Origin: an uncultured Chlorobiales bacterium
GTDB lineage: Bacteria; Bacteroidota; Chlorobiia; Chlorobiales; Chlorobiaceae
Direction: 5' to 3'
Assembly: GCA_903929135.1 (NCBI GenBank)
Contig: CAIYTH010000013.1
Span: forward strand, 62,001 to 126,000
Length of the DNA: 64,000 nt
Below, piece by piece: positions 18,811 to 28,912 of the stretch (positions within the stretch are counted from its first letter, which is position 1; the number at the start of each line of letters is the position of its first letter). The notes under the pieces were generated by a model, which saw nothing but the letters and a program-made list of their open reading frames with translations, made no database searches and had not been told where the DNA came from. The position numbers and the translations under genes were made by a program.

Positions 18811-18944
18811 GTGGACGTTATGGACGGAGTGGACGATTGCAAGAGATGGACGAAATGGACAGTGGAAGAGAAGTGGCTGGTGTTTTCTCCCCGGTCAGTC
18901 CATGATGTCCATCAAGTCCACCAAGTCCATAATGTTCACGTTGT
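18811..18944 (+). repeat. Inverted arrays of 9-mer repeats (TGGACnnnn ... GTCCAnnnn)
   Basis: The left half (about 18811-18865) carries 9-nt units beginning TGGAC: TGGACGTTA, TGGACGGAG, TGGACGATT, then TGGACGAAA and TGGACAGTG after an 8-nt interruption. The right half (about 18899-18944) carries the reverse-complement form: GTCCATGAT, GTCCATCAA, GTCCACCAA, GTCCATAAT. The two halves can fold on each other into a long imperfect hairpin. The unit GTCCATCAA also occurs in the array at 8206-8241. Confidence 0.8.
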
Positions 18945-18963
18945 ATTTTTGTTCCTGGCACAA

Positions 18964-18994
18964 AAAAAGGGGCTCCTTCGGAGCCCCTTTTTTA
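18964..18994. terminator. Bidirectional terminator between acpS and tig
   Basis: A perfect 8-bp stem (18969-18976 with 18980-18987, 3-nt loop) is flanked by seven A residues on the left and six U residues on the right. It can stop transcription from both directions: the nadC-acpS unit on plus and trigger factor on minus. Confidence 0.92.
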
Positions 18995-19014
18995 TTCGAT
19001 TGCTGTACGATCGG

Positions 19015-20307
19015 TCAGATCTCGTCTTCTTCGTGCGTCGGCACCGGAGTAGCCTCTTTCGTGACGGTCACCTTCGACTTGATGATGTCGTAGATCTTCT
19101 CCTTGAGGATCGTGTCGACGATGTAGTCCTTGAACTCGGTCGACATGTAGGTGCTGAAAAGCTCTTCAGCCTTCAGCGACTCGTTCTTTGACGCTTCTTT
19201 CTCGGCGTAAGCCCTGATGTCCTCGTCGTTGACGCTCAGCTCGTTGACCTGTGCGATCTTCTGGCTGACCAGGAGCCAGCGGGCATGCTTTTCGGCATTC
19301 GGCCTCATCGCTTCGAGAAACTCGCGTTCGTCGATACCTTTCGGTAGCTTACCGCCGACCTGGCGCTTCGCGTTTTCAACGAGCATGTTCTGGAACGATG
19401 CGACCATCGCCTTCGGGGTCGGTACCGCATGCTCTTCGACGAGCTTGGCGGAAATGGACTCGAGCAGCTCCTGCTCCGACTTGTGGCTGAAATGCTGTTC
19501 GAGCTGGATGCGGACATCCGACTTGAAATCGGCCACGGTCTCGAAGCGCTGGTGGGTGAGCTCCTTGACCAGTTCGTCGTTCAGTTCCGGGAGTTCGAGG
19601 CGCTTGATCTCCTTGACCTCGACGCGGTAGCGTACCGTTTCGTCGCCCTCTTCCTTCGGCTCAATGGTCACGTCGACCGAATCGCCGGCTTTCTTGCCTT
19701 CGAGTGCCTCGCGGAACGGATTGCCCTCCGGCAGGTACTCGAGGTTGAAATGGTGGTTCTCGTTGTGCTGGCCTTCGACCGGATTGCCTTCGGCATCGAG
19801 CTTCGCGACGTCGGCGATGACCGTGTCTGCAGCTCCGGCAGGCTCTTCGCTGGTGACCAGCGTTCCGTGGCCTTTCAGGATCATGTTGATTTCACGATCG
19901 ATGACCTCGTCGTCGATCGTGTATTCCGCCTGGGTGAAGGCATAGGAGCTGATATCCTTCAGCTCGAATTCCGGATGGATTTCGTAGGACATGAGGATCG
20001 TCAGCGTATCGCCGGCGAAGTTGAAATTCTCGATCTGGGCCCTGCTGGCCGGTTTGATGTTCTCAGCCTCGGCGATTGCCGCAAAATGCTTCGAAGCCAT
20101 CTTTTCGGCTACGGTCGCCTCGATGGAGGGGCCGACAAGGCGTTTGAGCATGCCGGCGGGAACATGTCCCTGCCTGAAACCCTTGATCTTGACAGACCTG
20201 CGGGCCTCTTCAAATTCCTGTTCGAGTTCGGGTTTGAACTCTTCGGCAGTCAGAACGATTTCAAGTTCCTGCTCGATGTCGCTGACATTCCTGATATTCT
20301 GTTGCAA
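19015..20307 (-). CDS. tig: Trigger factor, ribosome-associated chaperone and PPIase
   Basis: A 430-residue chaperone binding nascent chains at the ribosome exit tunnel. The N-terminal ribosome-binding domain includes [21 protein letters not shown], the family's ribosome-docking loop. The central FKBP-like region (about 150-250) and a helical C-terminal domain follow, ending in an acidic tail EEDEI. The start is a TTG (20307): upstream in frame a stop appears within seven codons and no ATG is available near the conserved N-terminus. Confidence 0.95.
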   Translation of the reverse strand: MQQNIRNVSDIEQELEIVLTAEEFKPELEQEFEEARRSVKIKGFRQGHVPAGMLKRLVGPSIEATVAEKMASKHFAAIAEAENIKPASRAQIENFNFAGDTLTILMSYEIHPEFELKDISSYAFTQAEYTIDDEVIDREINMILKGHGTLVTSEEPAGAADTVIADVAKLDAEGNPVEGQHNENHHFNLEYLPEGNPFREALEGKKAGDSVDVTIEPKEEGDETVRYRVEVKEIKRLELPELNDELVKELTHQRFETVADFKSDVRIQLEQHFSHKSEQELLESISAKLVEEHAVPTPKAMVASFQNMLVENAKRQVGGKLPKGIDEREFLEAMRPNAEKHARWLLVSQKIAQVNELSVNDEDIRAYAEKEASKNESLKAEELFSTYMSTEFKDYIVDTILKEKIYDIIKSKVTVTKEATPVPTHEEDEI

Positions 20308-20399
20308 AGCTTTCGTGACCAGTTAAGGGTTGAAAAAACAAGGTTTGAATTATACGATATTTTCACCGGTTTTAAAAACAAAGGCTGGGGGGGCGTTCG

Positions 20400-21722
20400 T
20401 TACCGCGACGGCTTGTAGATCAGCGTCGACAGCAGGGACGGTACCCCGAGCGAGCCGGCTGCTGCGGCAACCTCGGCTGCGCTGACCGACTGGATCAGCC
20501 CGGCCTTTTCGACCGGATCAAGGAGTCTGCCGAAGTAGAGAAGGTCCTGCGCCAGGTTGGACATCCGACGGGTCATCTTCTCCATGCCCATGATCATCGA
20601 ACCGAGCATTTTCGATTTTGCAGCCTCGATTTCGGCGGGGTCCGGTTCCATGAGGGTTTTTCCGGCGAACAGGGCCGCGATCGTGTCGAGGGTCTTTGCG
20701 GTTTTCCCTTTGTCGGTGCCGGCGTAGATGTTGAAGGAGGTGATGTCGTCGAAGAATCCCATCGACGAATAGGCCTGGTAAACCAGCCCGCGCTTTTCGC
20801 GCAGCTCCAGGTTGAGGATCGAGCTCATGCCGCTGCTCAGCATGCTGTTCAGCACCATGAGGCCCCAGTAATGCCGGTCGTCGCGAGGTATGACCGTACC
20901 GAGCAGGATCTGAGCCTGGCAGACGCTCATTTTCAGTGACGCATTGAACGGCGCGTATGCCGAGGGGTCGAACAGGTTTCTCTTCGGGGCGTCCGGGGGT
21001 GCCGGCGAGAGATGGCCGAAATAGGTCGAGGCGAGTGCCGACAGCTCCGAATGGTCGATGTTGCCTACTGCCGTGACCAGAATATTGCCAGGTACGTAAT
21101 GCTCCTGCATGAAGGAGCGCAGGTCGGTTTCAGTGAGGCGGCCGACGCTCTCCTCGGTGCCGAGGATCGGCGTCGCGAGAGGATGGCCCGGAAACGAGCG
21201 GCGGTCGAAATCCTCGAAAATCAGCTCTTCCGGGGCGTCGTTGACGCCGGCGATCTCCTCGAGCACGACCTCCTTCTCCTTGTCGAGCTCCTCGGCGGGG
21301 AAAACCGGGTTGCAGATCAGGTCCGCAAGCAGGTCGAAGCCGAGAGCAAGGTGCTCCCGAAGGCACCTGACGTAGATGCAGGTCTGCTCCTTGGTGGTCC
21401 AGGCGTCGATGTAGCCGCCGGTCTTCTCGATACATCGGGCGATTTCGACATAGTCGCGCTTGAGGGTTCCCTTGAAGACGGCGTGTTCGATGAAGTGGGC
21501 AAGCCCTGCGAGTCCTTCGGGATCTTCCCTGGCGCCTGCGTTGATCCATACGCCGACGGTGACGCTGTGCACGTAGGGAACCTGGTTGCTGACGATGCGA
21601 AGGCCGTTCGGGAGGGTTTGGCTCTCGACGATGCCGGCCGACAACCGTTGTCCGGCCGCTCCTGTATCGGCTGGTGCCGATGCGATTTTTTTTCTCACGC
21701 TCTGGGATGGATTTGAGTGCAA
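20400..21722 (-). CDS. M16 (pitrilysin) family zinc peptidase
   Basis: Processing-peptidase-type M16 protein with the inverted zinc motif HFIEH, followed after the usual gap by the distal Glu in EEIAGVNDAPEE. The second inactive half contains the REKRGLVYQAYSS signature typical of M16B proteins. No ATG precedes the conserved region. I place the start at TTG 21722, preceded by AAGAAG; GTG at 21698 is the alternative. The frame extending to 21803 encodes an improbable leader and overlaps the promoter of the divergent SDR gene. Confidence 0.88.
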   Translation of the reverse strand: MHSNPSQSVRKKIASAPADTGAAGQRLSAGIVESQTLPNGLRIVSNQVPYVHSVTVGVWINAGAREDPEGLAGLAHFIEHAVFKGTLKRDYVEIARCIEKTGGYIDAWTTKEQTCIYVRCLREHLALGFDLLADLICNPVFPAEELDKEKEVVLEEIAGVNDAPEELIFEDFDRRSFPGHPLATPILGTEESVGRLTETDLRSFMQEHYVPGNILVTAVGNIDHSELSALASTYFGHLSPAPPDAPKRNLFDPSAYAPFNASLKMSVCQAQILLGTVIPRDDRHYWGLMVLNSMLSSGMSSILNLELREKRGLVYQAYSSMGFFDDITSFNIYAGTDKGKTAKTLDTIAALFAGKTLMEPDPAEIEAAKSKMLGSMIMGMEKMTRRMSNLAQDLLYFGRLLDPVEKAGLIQSVSAAEVAAAAGSLGVPSLLSTLIYKPSR

Positions 21723-21817
21723 TGTAAGTTTTATTCTTCTTATTATTATGAACAAATCGATGCAGCGCCGGACAGCCCGGATTGCGCATCGGCCAGCTTT
21801 CAAGGCACATATTTTTC

Positions 21818-22816
21818 ATGTCAGCTACTCCGATACTAATCACCGGTGCAACGGGTTACATAGGCGCGCAGCTCGTCTTCGGCCTTCTCCGGGAGTATGG
21901 TGATGCGGTCAGGTGCCGGCTGACGGTCAGGAGCGGGTCCGATGCCGGATTCCTCGCAGGCCTGCCAGTCGATATCGTCAGGGCCGACCTGCAGGATCCC
22001 CATGCAGTGGCGGAAGCGATCCACGGTGCCGAGGTTGTGTTCCACTGCGCCGGCCTTATCGCCTATACGTCGAACTTCCGGAACCGCCTGTACGAAACCA
22101 ACGTGCTCGGAACAAGGAACGTTGTTAATGCCTGCCTTGCCGGCGGCGTCCGGCGACTGGTGGCCACCAGCTCCATTGCCGCGATCGGCGTTCCCGAAAA
22201 CCGTGAAGGCGTCACGGAGTCGAACGAAGGCTCCACCTTCAGCGAGTGGCAGCGCCGTAATGCCTATATGGAGTCCAAACACCTTTCCGAACTCGAGTGC
22301 CGCCGCGGCAGCGCCGAAGGGCTCGATGTCGTGATGGTCAATCCCGGCGTGGTGATCGGGAAGGGTGCGGAGCGGAAAGCCCCCGGAAGCTCGTCCAACG
22401 AGGTGCTCCGGATGATCTACAGCGGCTCGCTTCCGTTCTGCCCTGACGGGGGCACCGGTTTCGTCGATGTGCTCGACGTGGCAGACGCCCATATCGCTGC
22501 ATGGCAGAAAGGAGTCGGCGGGGAACGCTACATCGTCGTGGGTGAGAACCTCACCTTCAGGGGACTGTTCGGACGGATCGCCGCCTTGGACGGCAGCCGG
22601 ACGAAGAGCCCGATCAGGGTCGCCGGGGCGCTGGCCGTCGCGACCGGTTTCGGCGGGGAGATCTGGTCCCTTCTCTCCGGACGCCCGTCGTTCATCAGCC
22701 TCGAAAGCATCAGGCAGGCATCCCGGCAGGCCGTCTACAGCAACCGGAGATCAGTGCAGGAACTCGGCATCACCTACCGCCCGTTCGAGGAGACTTTGAA
22801 AACCGCCATCGCATAA
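21818..22816 (+). CDS. Extended SDR / NAD-dependent epimerase-dehydratase family protein
   Basis: A 332-residue extended short-chain dehydrogenase. The Rossmann motif [10 protein letters not shown] begins at residue 8, [30 protein letters not shown] follows, then the catalytic region ATSSIAAIG and YMESK (Tyr-x3-Lys). It begins at ATG 21818, where the family N-terminus starts. The dihydroflavonol-reductase/3-beta-HSD-like pattern does not fix a substrate. It is the second such enzyme in the window (compare 7101-8093), and only 43 bp separate it from recA. Confidence 0.85.
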   Translation: MSATPILITGATGYIGAQLVFGLLREYGDAVRCRLTVRSGSDAGFLAGLPVDIVRADLQDPHAVAEAIHGAEVVFHCAGLIAYTSNFRNRLYETNVLGTRNVVNACLAGGVRRLVATSSIAAIGVPENREGVTESNEGSTFSEWQRRNAYMESKHLSELECRRGSAEGLDVVMVNPGVVIGKGAERKAPGSSSNEVLRMIYSGSLPFCPDGGTGFVDVLDVADAHIAAWQKGVGGERYIVVGENLTFRGLFGRIAALDGSRTKSPIRVAGALAVATGFGGEIWSLLSGRPSFISLESIRQASRQAVYSNRRSVQELGITYRPFEETLKTAIA

Positions 22817-22859
22817 CTTCCCCCCGGAAGAGTTTACACCATACAAACCATCGAGCCCC

Positions 22860-23897
22860 ATGGAAAAAGAGATAAAACAGCAGTCGACGGCCGTTGATCC
22901 GGCCCGCCTCAAACAGCTCAACCTGGCCATAGAGACCCTTGAAAAGCAGTTCGGCAAGGGATCGATCATGCGTCTTGGCGACGACTCCCCGAACATGCAT
23001 GTGCAGTCGATTTCGACCGGATCCATGGCCCTCGACTATGCCCTCGGCGTCGGCGGACTGCCGCGTGGCAGGGTGACCGAAATCTACGGACCCGAGTCTT
23101 CCGGCAAGACCACGCTCGCCCTGCACGTCATCGCCGAAGCCCAGAAGAACGGCGGCATTGCGGCAATGGTGGACGCGGAGCACGCCTTCGACCCGACCTA
23201 TGCCCGCAAGCTCGGCGTCGACATCAACGCCCTGCTGGTAAGCCAGCCCGAATCGGGCGAACAGGCCCTGTCGATCGTAGAGACCCTCGTTCGCAGCGGA
23301 GCGATCGACATCGTGGTGGTCGACTCGGTCGCAGCGCTGGTGCCGCAGGCAGAACTCGAAGGCGAGATGGGAGACAGCGTCGTCGGCCTCCAGGCAAGGC
23401 TCATGAGCCAGGCCCTGCGCAAGCTCACCGGTGCCATCTCCAAGTCGAGCGCGGTCTGCATCTTCATCAACCAGCTTCGCGACAAGATCGGCGTCATGTA
23501 CGGCAGTCCCGAAACCACGACGGGCGGCAAGGCATTGAAGTTCTACTCCTCGGTCCGGCTCGACATCAGGAAGATCGCCCAGATCAAGGACGGCGAGGAG
23601 ATCGTCGGCAACCGCACCAAGGTCAAGGTGGTCAAGAACAAGGTTGCCCCGCCCTTCAAGACTGTCGAGTTCGACATCCTCTACGGTGAGGGCATCTCGG
23701 TGCTCGGCGAGCTGATCGACCTGGCCGTCGAGTTCGGCGTGATCAAGAAGGCCGGCGCATGGTTCAGCTACGGCAGCGAAAAGCTCGGGCAGGGCCGTGA
23801 TGCCGCCAAGAAGCTTCTCCGTGAGGACAGCGTCCTGCGTGAAACAGTCAAACAGCAGGTTCGCGAACTGATGATCGCACCGCTGGCCGCAAAGTGA
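22860..23897 (+). CDS. recA: Recombinase RecA
   Basis: Strand-exchange protein and LexA co-protease. At 345 residues it has the normal length. Walker [14 protein letters not shown], the [14 protein letters not shown]-terminus, [20 protein letters not shown], and the loop [21 protein letters not shown] are all intact. I found no convincing LexA box in the 43-bp upstream gap. Confidence 0.99.
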   Translation: MEKEIKQQSTAVDPARLKQLNLAIETLEKQFGKGSIMRLGDDSPNMHVQSISTGSMALDYALGVGGLPRGRVTEIYGPESSGKTTLALHVIAEAQKNGGIAAMVDAEHAFDPTYARKLGVDINALLVSQPESGEQALSIVETLVRSGAIDIVVVDSVAALVPQAELEGEMGDSVVGLQARLMSQALRKLTGAISKSSAVCIFINQLRDKIGVMYGSPETTTGGKALKFYSSVRLDIRKIAQIKDGEEIVGNRTKVKVVKNKVAPPFKTVEFDILYGEGISVLGELIDLAVEFGVIKKAGAWFSYGSEKLGQGRDAAKKLLREDSVLRETVKQQVRELMIAPLAAK

Positions 23898-23916
23898 TTT
23901 TTTGCAGGGGAATGTC

Positions 23917-24963
23917 ATGCGTATAGGCACCATCGATATCGACCGCCCGGTCATCCTCGCTCCCATGGAGGACGTGACCGACCGGGCATTCAGGCAGCTC
24001 TGCAAGCGCCATGGGGCCGATATCGTATATACGGAGTTCATCAGCGCCGAAGCGCTCAGGCGCGGCGCCGAGAAATCGATACGCAAACTCACCGTGGCCG
24101 ACCATGAACGTCCGGTCGCGGTGCAGATCTTCGGCAGCACCGTCGAATCCATGGTCGAGGCCGCTGCGATCGCAGAGACCTACGAGCCCGACTACCTCGA
24201 CATCAATTTCGGCTGCCCGGTCAAGAAGGTTGCAGGACGCGGGGCCGGAGCCGCCCTGCTTCAGGAGCCCGAGAAGCTTTCGGCCATCGCATCGGCCGTG
24301 GCGCGCGCCGTGAGCATCCCGGTGACGGCCAAGACCAGGATCGGTTGGGACCACGACTCCATCAACATCATCGAGATCGTCAGGAGGCTCGAGGATTCCG
24401 GCATGCAGGCTGTGGCAGTGCACGGCAGGACCCGCAGCGACATGTACAAGGGTAAAGCCGATTGGAGCCGGATCGCCGAGGCCAAAGCCGCCTGTTCGAT
24501 CCCCGTCATCGCCAACGGCGACGTCTGGAACGCGGACGACGCGGCGGCCATGTTCGCCGCTACGGGAGCAGACGGCATCATGATCGGGCGCGGATCGATC
24601 GGCAATCCGTTCATCTTCGCCCAGTCCGTGAGCCTTGTCAGGCAGGGCGTGAGGCTGCCCGATCCATCATACCGGGAGCGCATCGCGGCGGCGACCGAAC
24701 ACATGCGGCTCTCCGTGGAGTACAAGGGGGAAAAGTACGGCATCGTCGAGATGCGGCGCCACTACTCCACCTACCTGAAGGGGCTGCCAGGCGTGTCGAA
24801 GGTACGCAACCTGCTTGTCCGCGAACTCGACCCTGCCGTCATCGTCGAACTGCTCGCGGGTTTCGAGGCCCATTGCGAAGCCCTTGAGCGCGAGGGGCGG
24901 CTGAAGGAGTCGGGAGGAGAGTTCCTGAACGACCATTCACCGAAACTGACTTTGAATTATTGA
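23917..24963 (+). CDS. dus: tRNA-dihydrouridine synthase (DusB-like)
   Basis: FMN enzyme reducing uridine to dihydrouridine in tRNA D-loops. The 348-residue protein has the Dus signatures APMEDVTDRAFRQLC, INFGCPVKKVAGRGAGAALL (catalytic Cys), KTRIGWD, AVHGRTR, ANGDVW and IGRGSIGNPFIFAQ. The ATG at 23917 has AGGGG 7 nt upstream; an in-frame TTG at 23902 is less likely. It lies 19 bp after recA and is probably co-transcribed. Confidence 0.94.
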   Translation: MRIGTIDIDRPVILAPMEDVTDRAFRQLCKRHGADIVYTEFISAEALRRGAEKSIRKLTVADHERPVAVQIFGSTVESMVEAAAIAETYEPDYLDINFGCPVKKVAGRGAGAALLQEPEKLSAIASAVARAVSIPVTAKTRIGWDHDSINIIEIVRRLEDSGMQAVAVHGRTRSDMYKGKADWSRIAEAKAACSIPVIANGDVWNADDAAAMFAATGADGIMIGRGSIGNPFIFAQSVSLVRQGVRLPDPSYRERIAAATEHMRLSVEYKGEKYGIVEMRRHYSTYLKGLPGVSKVRNLLVRELDPAVIVELLAGFEAHCEALEREGRLKESGGEFLNDHSPKLTLNY

Positions 24964-24985
24964 ACCATTATCCATCCATTTTCAT

Positions 24986-26005
24986 ATGAGCAGTGCAGAA
25001 TCCGGTTATCGTGTAGCAGTCCTCGGGGCAACCGGCCTTGTCGGAAGAACCATGATCGAGGTGCTCGAAGAGCGTAACTTCCCGGTCAGTGAACTGGTGC
25101 CGCTCGCGTCGCCCCGCAGCAGGGGGCAGGTCGTCACCTTCCAGGGCAGGGAGTTCGTCACCGAAGTACCGTCGGCAGAGATCTTCAGGGGGGTCGACAT
25201 CGCCCTCTTTTCGGCAGGCGCTTCTGCCAGCAGGGAGTGGGCCCCGGTCGCGGCGGCTGCAGGAGCCGTCGTCATCGACAACTCTTCGGCATTCCGCATG
25301 GACGAAGGCATTCCCCTCGTCGTGCCTGAAGTCAATCCCGAGGCCATTTTCGGCGCCGACGGCAAGCCGGAAAAGATCATCGCCAACCCGAACTGCTCGA
25401 CGATCCAGATGGTCGTGGTGCTCAAGCCGCTGCACGACTGCTACGGCGTCAGGCGCGTTGTGGTTTCGACCTACCAGTCGGTGACCGGCAAGGGCAAGGC
25501 GGGCCGCGATGCGCTCGAAAGCGAGCTTGCGGGCAACGTGCCGGATGAGTTCACCCACTTCCACCAGATCGCCTTCAACGCCGTTCCGCAGATCGACGCC
25601 TTTACGGACAACGGTTACACGAAGGAGGAGATGAAGATGGTCAACGAGACAAGGAAGATCATGGCCGACGATGAGATCCAGGTTTCGCCGACCACGGTCC
25701 GCATCCCGGTGTACGGCGGGCACGGCGAATCGCTCAACATCGAGCTCAAGAGCGATTTCGACATCAACGAGGTTCGCGCCCTGCTGACCGGATCGCCGGG
25801 CATCGTGATGCAGGACGATCCTTCAGCGAGGCTGTACCCGATGCCGCTGACCTCTTACGAGCAGGACGAGGTGTTCGTAGGACGCCTGCGCCCCGACTAC
25901 TGGCAGCCGCGCACCCTCAACCTTTGGGTCGTGGCCGACAACCTCCGCAAAGGCGCGGCGACCAATGCCGTGCAGATTGCCGAGGAGCTGGTGGGGAAAT
26001 TGTAA
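24986..26005 (+). CDS. asd: Aspartate-semialdehyde dehydrogenase
   Basis: It reduces aspartyl phosphate to the semialdehyde, the branch to lysine/diaminopimelate, threonine and methionine. The 339-residue protein shows GATGLVGRTMIEVLEER at the N-terminus, the catalytic Cys in ANPNCSTIQMVV, VSTYQSVTGKG, and the RIPVYGGHGES substrate region. It lies 22 bp after dus. Confidence 0.96.
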   Translation: MSSAESGYRVAVLGATGLVGRTMIEVLEERNFPVSELVPLASPRSRGQVVTFQGREFVTEVPSAEIFRGVDIALFSAGASASREWAPVAAAAGAVVIDNSSAFRMDEGIPLVVPEVNPEAIFGADGKPEKIIANPNCSTIQMVVVLKPLHDCYGVRRVVVSTYQSVTGKGKAGRDALESELAGNVPDEFTHFHQIAFNAVPQIDAFTDNGYTKEEMKMVNETRKIMADDEIQVSPTTVRIPVYGGHGESLNIELKSDFDINEVRALLTGSPGIVMQDDPSARLYPMPLTSYEQDEVFVGRLRPDYWQPRTLNLWVVADNLRKGAATNAVQIAEELVGKL

Positions 26006-26028
26006 GGAGATCAGTTTTTCCGTGAACT

Positions 26029-26060
26029 CCGGACTGAAGTCCGGGGCAAATTGAATGTAA
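26029..26060 (+). repeat. Intergenic palindrome with GA loop
   Basis: A perfect 7-bp inverted repeat (26029-26035 with 26038-26044) encloses GA, followed by GGCAAATTGAATGTAAGA. The GGGGCAA-TTGAA...GTAAGA tail also follows the palindrome at 8116, which marks both as copies of one dispersed element. It lies between convergent genes. Confidence 0.7.
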
Positions 26061-26067
26061 GAGGGGG

Positions 26068-26931
26068 TCAGCCCGGGGAGAGCGTGAGGGCCATGAGCGC
26101 GGTGCTCGCGGCCCTGATGAGGCCGGTCGACAGGCGGCAGCCCCTTACATCGCTGCCTGCACAGATCCGGGGCGGCAGGTCCAGCGGCTCAAGGGTGCAT
26201 GAGGCTCCCGCGGCAATGCGCTTCACTGCGGCAGGATCGGCAGCAAGGCCGGTCACCTTCACGCCTGCCACCGGCGACGAACCGAGCTCCTTGATGGCGA
26301 AGAACTCCCGTTCGCTCGCATTTTTCACCGGCCAGTACTGCAACGATTCGGCCCGTCCTTCCCTGGATACGAAAAACGCCGCATAATTTTCTTCCAGTTC
26401 GAGCACAGCCAGTGGTTCTGAAGAGCCCGCCGTCAGGCGGACGATCGGTTCGAAATGCAACACGTTCAATTCCATGGGGTGCTTTCGGCCCAGCTCGTCA
26501 TGCAGGGATCGGGCAGGTTCGGCCTCGGAGAACATGATCAGCTCCCGTTCGAGACCTTCCGCCTGTTCCGTCCATGATGCCAGGGGGATGGAATCCCAGC
26601 GCCACCCATCGACCTTCTTGAGGAAATAGCCTGCTTCGATCCTGCTCAGCCTTTCGCGCTGCTCCTGCGAGGAGCCGGCAGGGAACCATGCGGGTAGCGT
26701 CAGGATCGAAGCGGGGGAGACCGTCAGCGCGACAGGCTCGTCAGCCCACTCCCTGAACGAGTCCGAGATCCTTCCAACGGCTTTTTTCGCTTTCGGGCCG
26801 CCAAGGGCGACAAGGCCGAAATCGATGGTCCGGCATGCGGTCATCTCGCAGGAGGAGGGTCCTGATGATTTGACTCTGACTATGGTGGTCGTGCCGGCGT
26901 CTATAGCACAACCGATCAGGCTCCTGCTCAT
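26068..26931 (-). CDS. Unknown protein with ASKHA-like N-terminus, coupled to comEA
   Basis: A 287-residue protein I cannot assign. The N-terminus GCAIDAGTTTIVRVKSSG resembles the phosphate-1 loop of actin/hexokinase-like (ASKHA) proteins such as PilM, and the middle repeats a beta-rich pattern (LAVLELEENYAAFFVSREG) that would suit such a fold. No membrane segment is visible. Its ATG overlaps the comEA stop by one base (TAATG), so it should be made with ComEA. A PilM-like role in pilus or DNA uptake is an inference. Confidence 0.65.
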   Translation of the reverse strand: MSRSLIGCAIDAGTTTIVRVKSSGPSSCEMTACRTIDFGLVALGGPKAKKAVGRISDSFREWADEPVALTVSPASILTLPAWFPAGSSQEQRERLSRIEAGYFLKKVDGWRWDSIPLASWTEQAEGLERELIMFSEAEPARSLHDELGRKHPMELNVLHFEPIVRLTAGSSEPLAVLELEENYAAFFVSREGRAESLQYWPVKNASEREFFAIKELGSSPVAGVKVTGLAADPAAVKRIAAGASCTLEPLDLPPRICAGSDVRGCRLSTGLIRAASTALMALTLSPG

Positions 26932-27458
26932 TATTCGAGGGTAAGATGCTTTTTGAGGAGCTCGAGTTTTTTCTTCCCGATGCCCTTGACATCCAGAAAA
27001 TCGTCAAATTGCCGCACATTTCCGCCCCTTTCCGCCCGGAATGCGACAAGGCGTTTCGCTATGGCCGGTCCGATGCCGGGAATCTGCTGGAGTTGGGCCT
27101 CGGAGGCCCGGTTGAATGCGATGACTCCGGTAAAGAGCTTTTTGGAGGTGCGGGTCGCCGGGTGACGGGACGATACGCTCTTCTCCTCGCCGGCATCTGT
27201 GCCGGCGGCGGTCATGCTCTCGTCCGATTCGGCTGCAGCGGAGATGTCGACCTTCGGAGCCAGCCGAATGAGGCTGTCGACTTCGGCTTCGGAGTACCTG
27301 GCGCGTCCGGCTTCACGGAGGAGCGAGTCGGCCTCCCGGACCGAGCCGCTGTACCTGATTGCTCCGCCGATGACGAGGAAGAGGAGGAGGATGGTCACCG
27401 ACGTCATTTCGGCCCTGGTGATCCCGAGCCTGACTGCAAGGTTTTTCAGAATATTCAT
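26931..27458 (-). CDS. comEA: ComEA-type helix-hairpin-helix DNA-binding membrane protein
   Basis: A 175-residue protein with an N-terminal transmembrane anchor (about 18-36, MTSVTILLLFLVIGGAI), a variable linker, and a C-terminal double HhH domain (QLQQIPGIGPAIAKRLVAF ... DFLDVKGIGKKKLELLKKH). ComEA proteins bind incoming DNA at the outer face of the cytoplasmic membrane during natural transformation. It is translationally coupled to the unknown gene at 26068. Confidence 0.88.
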   Translation of the reverse strand: MNILKNLAVRLGITRAEMTSVTILLLFLVIGGAIRYSGSVREADSLLREAGRARYSEAEVDSLIRLAPKVDISAAAESDESMTAAGTDAGEEKSVSSRHPATRTSKKLFTGVIAFNRASEAQLQQIPGIGPAIAKRLVAFRAERGGNVRQFDDFLDVKGIGKKKLELLKKHLTLE

Positions 27459-27549
27459 GGGGGGAGAATGTTCTGGTTGTCCTGGAGTGTCACACCGTGC
27501 ACGATCCCGGTAAACTGATCATGCATTTCAAAAGTAATCAGAGAAATCG

Positions 27550-28710
27550 TTACACGAAAACCCGCCGGACCCTCCTCGATACCGAGCAGAGGAGCTCGTA
27601 GCTGATGGTGCCGGCCGCCAGGGCCTGATCGCCGGCGGAGGGGCCGTCCCATCCGAAAAGCACCGCCGTGTCGCCGGGCTGCACGGTCCGGTCGTCGCCG
27701 AGGTCGACCATGATCTGGTCCATGGTGACCGTGCCGACCTGCGGGTAAAGATGTCTGCCGATGAGGATCTTCGCCCGGTTCGAAAGGGTCCGGTGGAATC
27801 CGTCCGCATAACCCGCCGAAACGGTCGCGATCCTTCCCGGACTTGGTGCGCTCCAGGTGCGGTTGTAGCTGATGGTCGTGCCGGCGGACACCTCCTTGAC
27901 GAAGATGACCCTGGCCTGGAACTGCATGACCGGCCTGACCGGAAGCTCCGTGGGCCGTGAATCCACAGGATGGCAGCCGTAGAGCAGGATGCCGGGGCGG
28001 ACCATGTCGAGGTGCGCGGCGGGTTTCGACACGATCGCTCCGCTGTTGGCGGCATGTTTCAGCACCCGGTTTCCGCTCTTCATCTCATGCTCCCCGGTAA
28101 CCTTGAGGAATCGCTCGAGCTGAACCTCGGTGAAGCCCTCAGGTTCATGGCTTTCGGCAAAATGGGTATAGATGCCGGTGAGTTCGAGGTTCGGGGCGCG
28201 CTCGACGGCTTCGAGGAGGGAACCGGCCTCTTCGGGAGAGACTCCGAGCCTGCCCATGCCGGTGTCGACCTTGACCTGTACCCGCAACCGTCCTCCGGTA
28301 GCAGACGCGACCGCCGAAGCGGCATCCGCCGATGCACGGTCGCAGATGGTGATCTCGACACCGTGCCGGAGGTACAGCTCGACCTGTTGCGGAAGCGGGG
28401 CGGCGAAAGCCAGGACCCTCGAGTCGTCACGAAGCCGGTGTCGTTCCCGAAGCTCGATGGCCTCCTGGATGTTCGCCACGCCGAAATCCCTCACGCCAGC
28501 CGACTCGAGCGTGGCAGTTACCTCAGGCGCACCGTGCCCGTAGGCGTTCGCCTTCACGATGCCCATGATGCGGCAATGCTTTCCGGTCAGTTCCCGGATG
28601 CACTCGATATTGTGCCGCAGGTTGCCGAGCGAGACGAGCGCTTCGGAGAGATGTTCTTCGTGAAAGGTTCCGACCTTGTCGGAAGAGTTCGTTTCGTATG
28701 CAGCAGTCAC
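27550..28710 (-). CDS. alr: Alanine racemase
   Basis: PLP enzyme making D-alanine for peptidoglycan. The 386-residue protein contains the lysine motif VKANAYGHG, VDTGMGRLG, THFAESHE, and the catalytic-tyrosine region SAGYADGFHR with TMDQIMVDLG. It starts with GTG at 28710; no earlier ATG is available. The 202-bp gap to the divergent gene at 28913 should hold both promoters. Confidence 0.96.
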   Translation of the reverse strand: MTAAYETNSSDKVGTFHEEHLSEALVSLGNLRHNIECIRELTGKHCRIMGIVKANAYGHGAPEVTATLESAGVRDFGVANIQEAIELRERHRLRDDSRVLAFAAPLPQQVELYLRHGVEITICDRASADAASAVASATGGRLRVQVKVDTGMGRLGVSPEEAGSLLEAVERAPNLELTGIYTHFAESHEPEGFTEVQLERFLKVTGEHEMKSGNRVLKHAANSGAIVSKPAAHLDMVRPGILLYGCHPVDSRPTELPVRPVMQFQARVIFVKEVSAGTTISYNRTWSAPSPGRIATVSAGYADGFHRTLSNRAKILIGRHLYPQVGTVTMDQIMVDLGDDRTVQPGDTAVLFGWDGPSAGDQALAAGTISYELLCSVSRRVRRVFV

Positions 28711-28912
28711 GGCAATGCAGGATTAGAAGGTGGGGGAGGAGCGGAAAGGCCCGACTGGCGATGACCGTTCCATCAACCCGTATTGATTCAAGGAACAGAT
28801 TTTGTACATGATATTCAAGACAGGAGGCTCATTCGGGGGCCGATGTCGGAAAATGAGCTATTATATGTTTTATTAGTGTATATCTCAATCCCTTTCAGGT
28901 TTCAGGATCATC

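Noticed and set aside
18811-18944. CRISPR-like array
   Set aside because: The units are 9 nt without spacers and no cas genes are near, so this is a short-period repeat, not a CRISPR.
22770-24152. 460-codon minus-strand frame
   Set aside because: It is antisense to recA and the start of dus, both certain genes, and its protein has no coherent composition.
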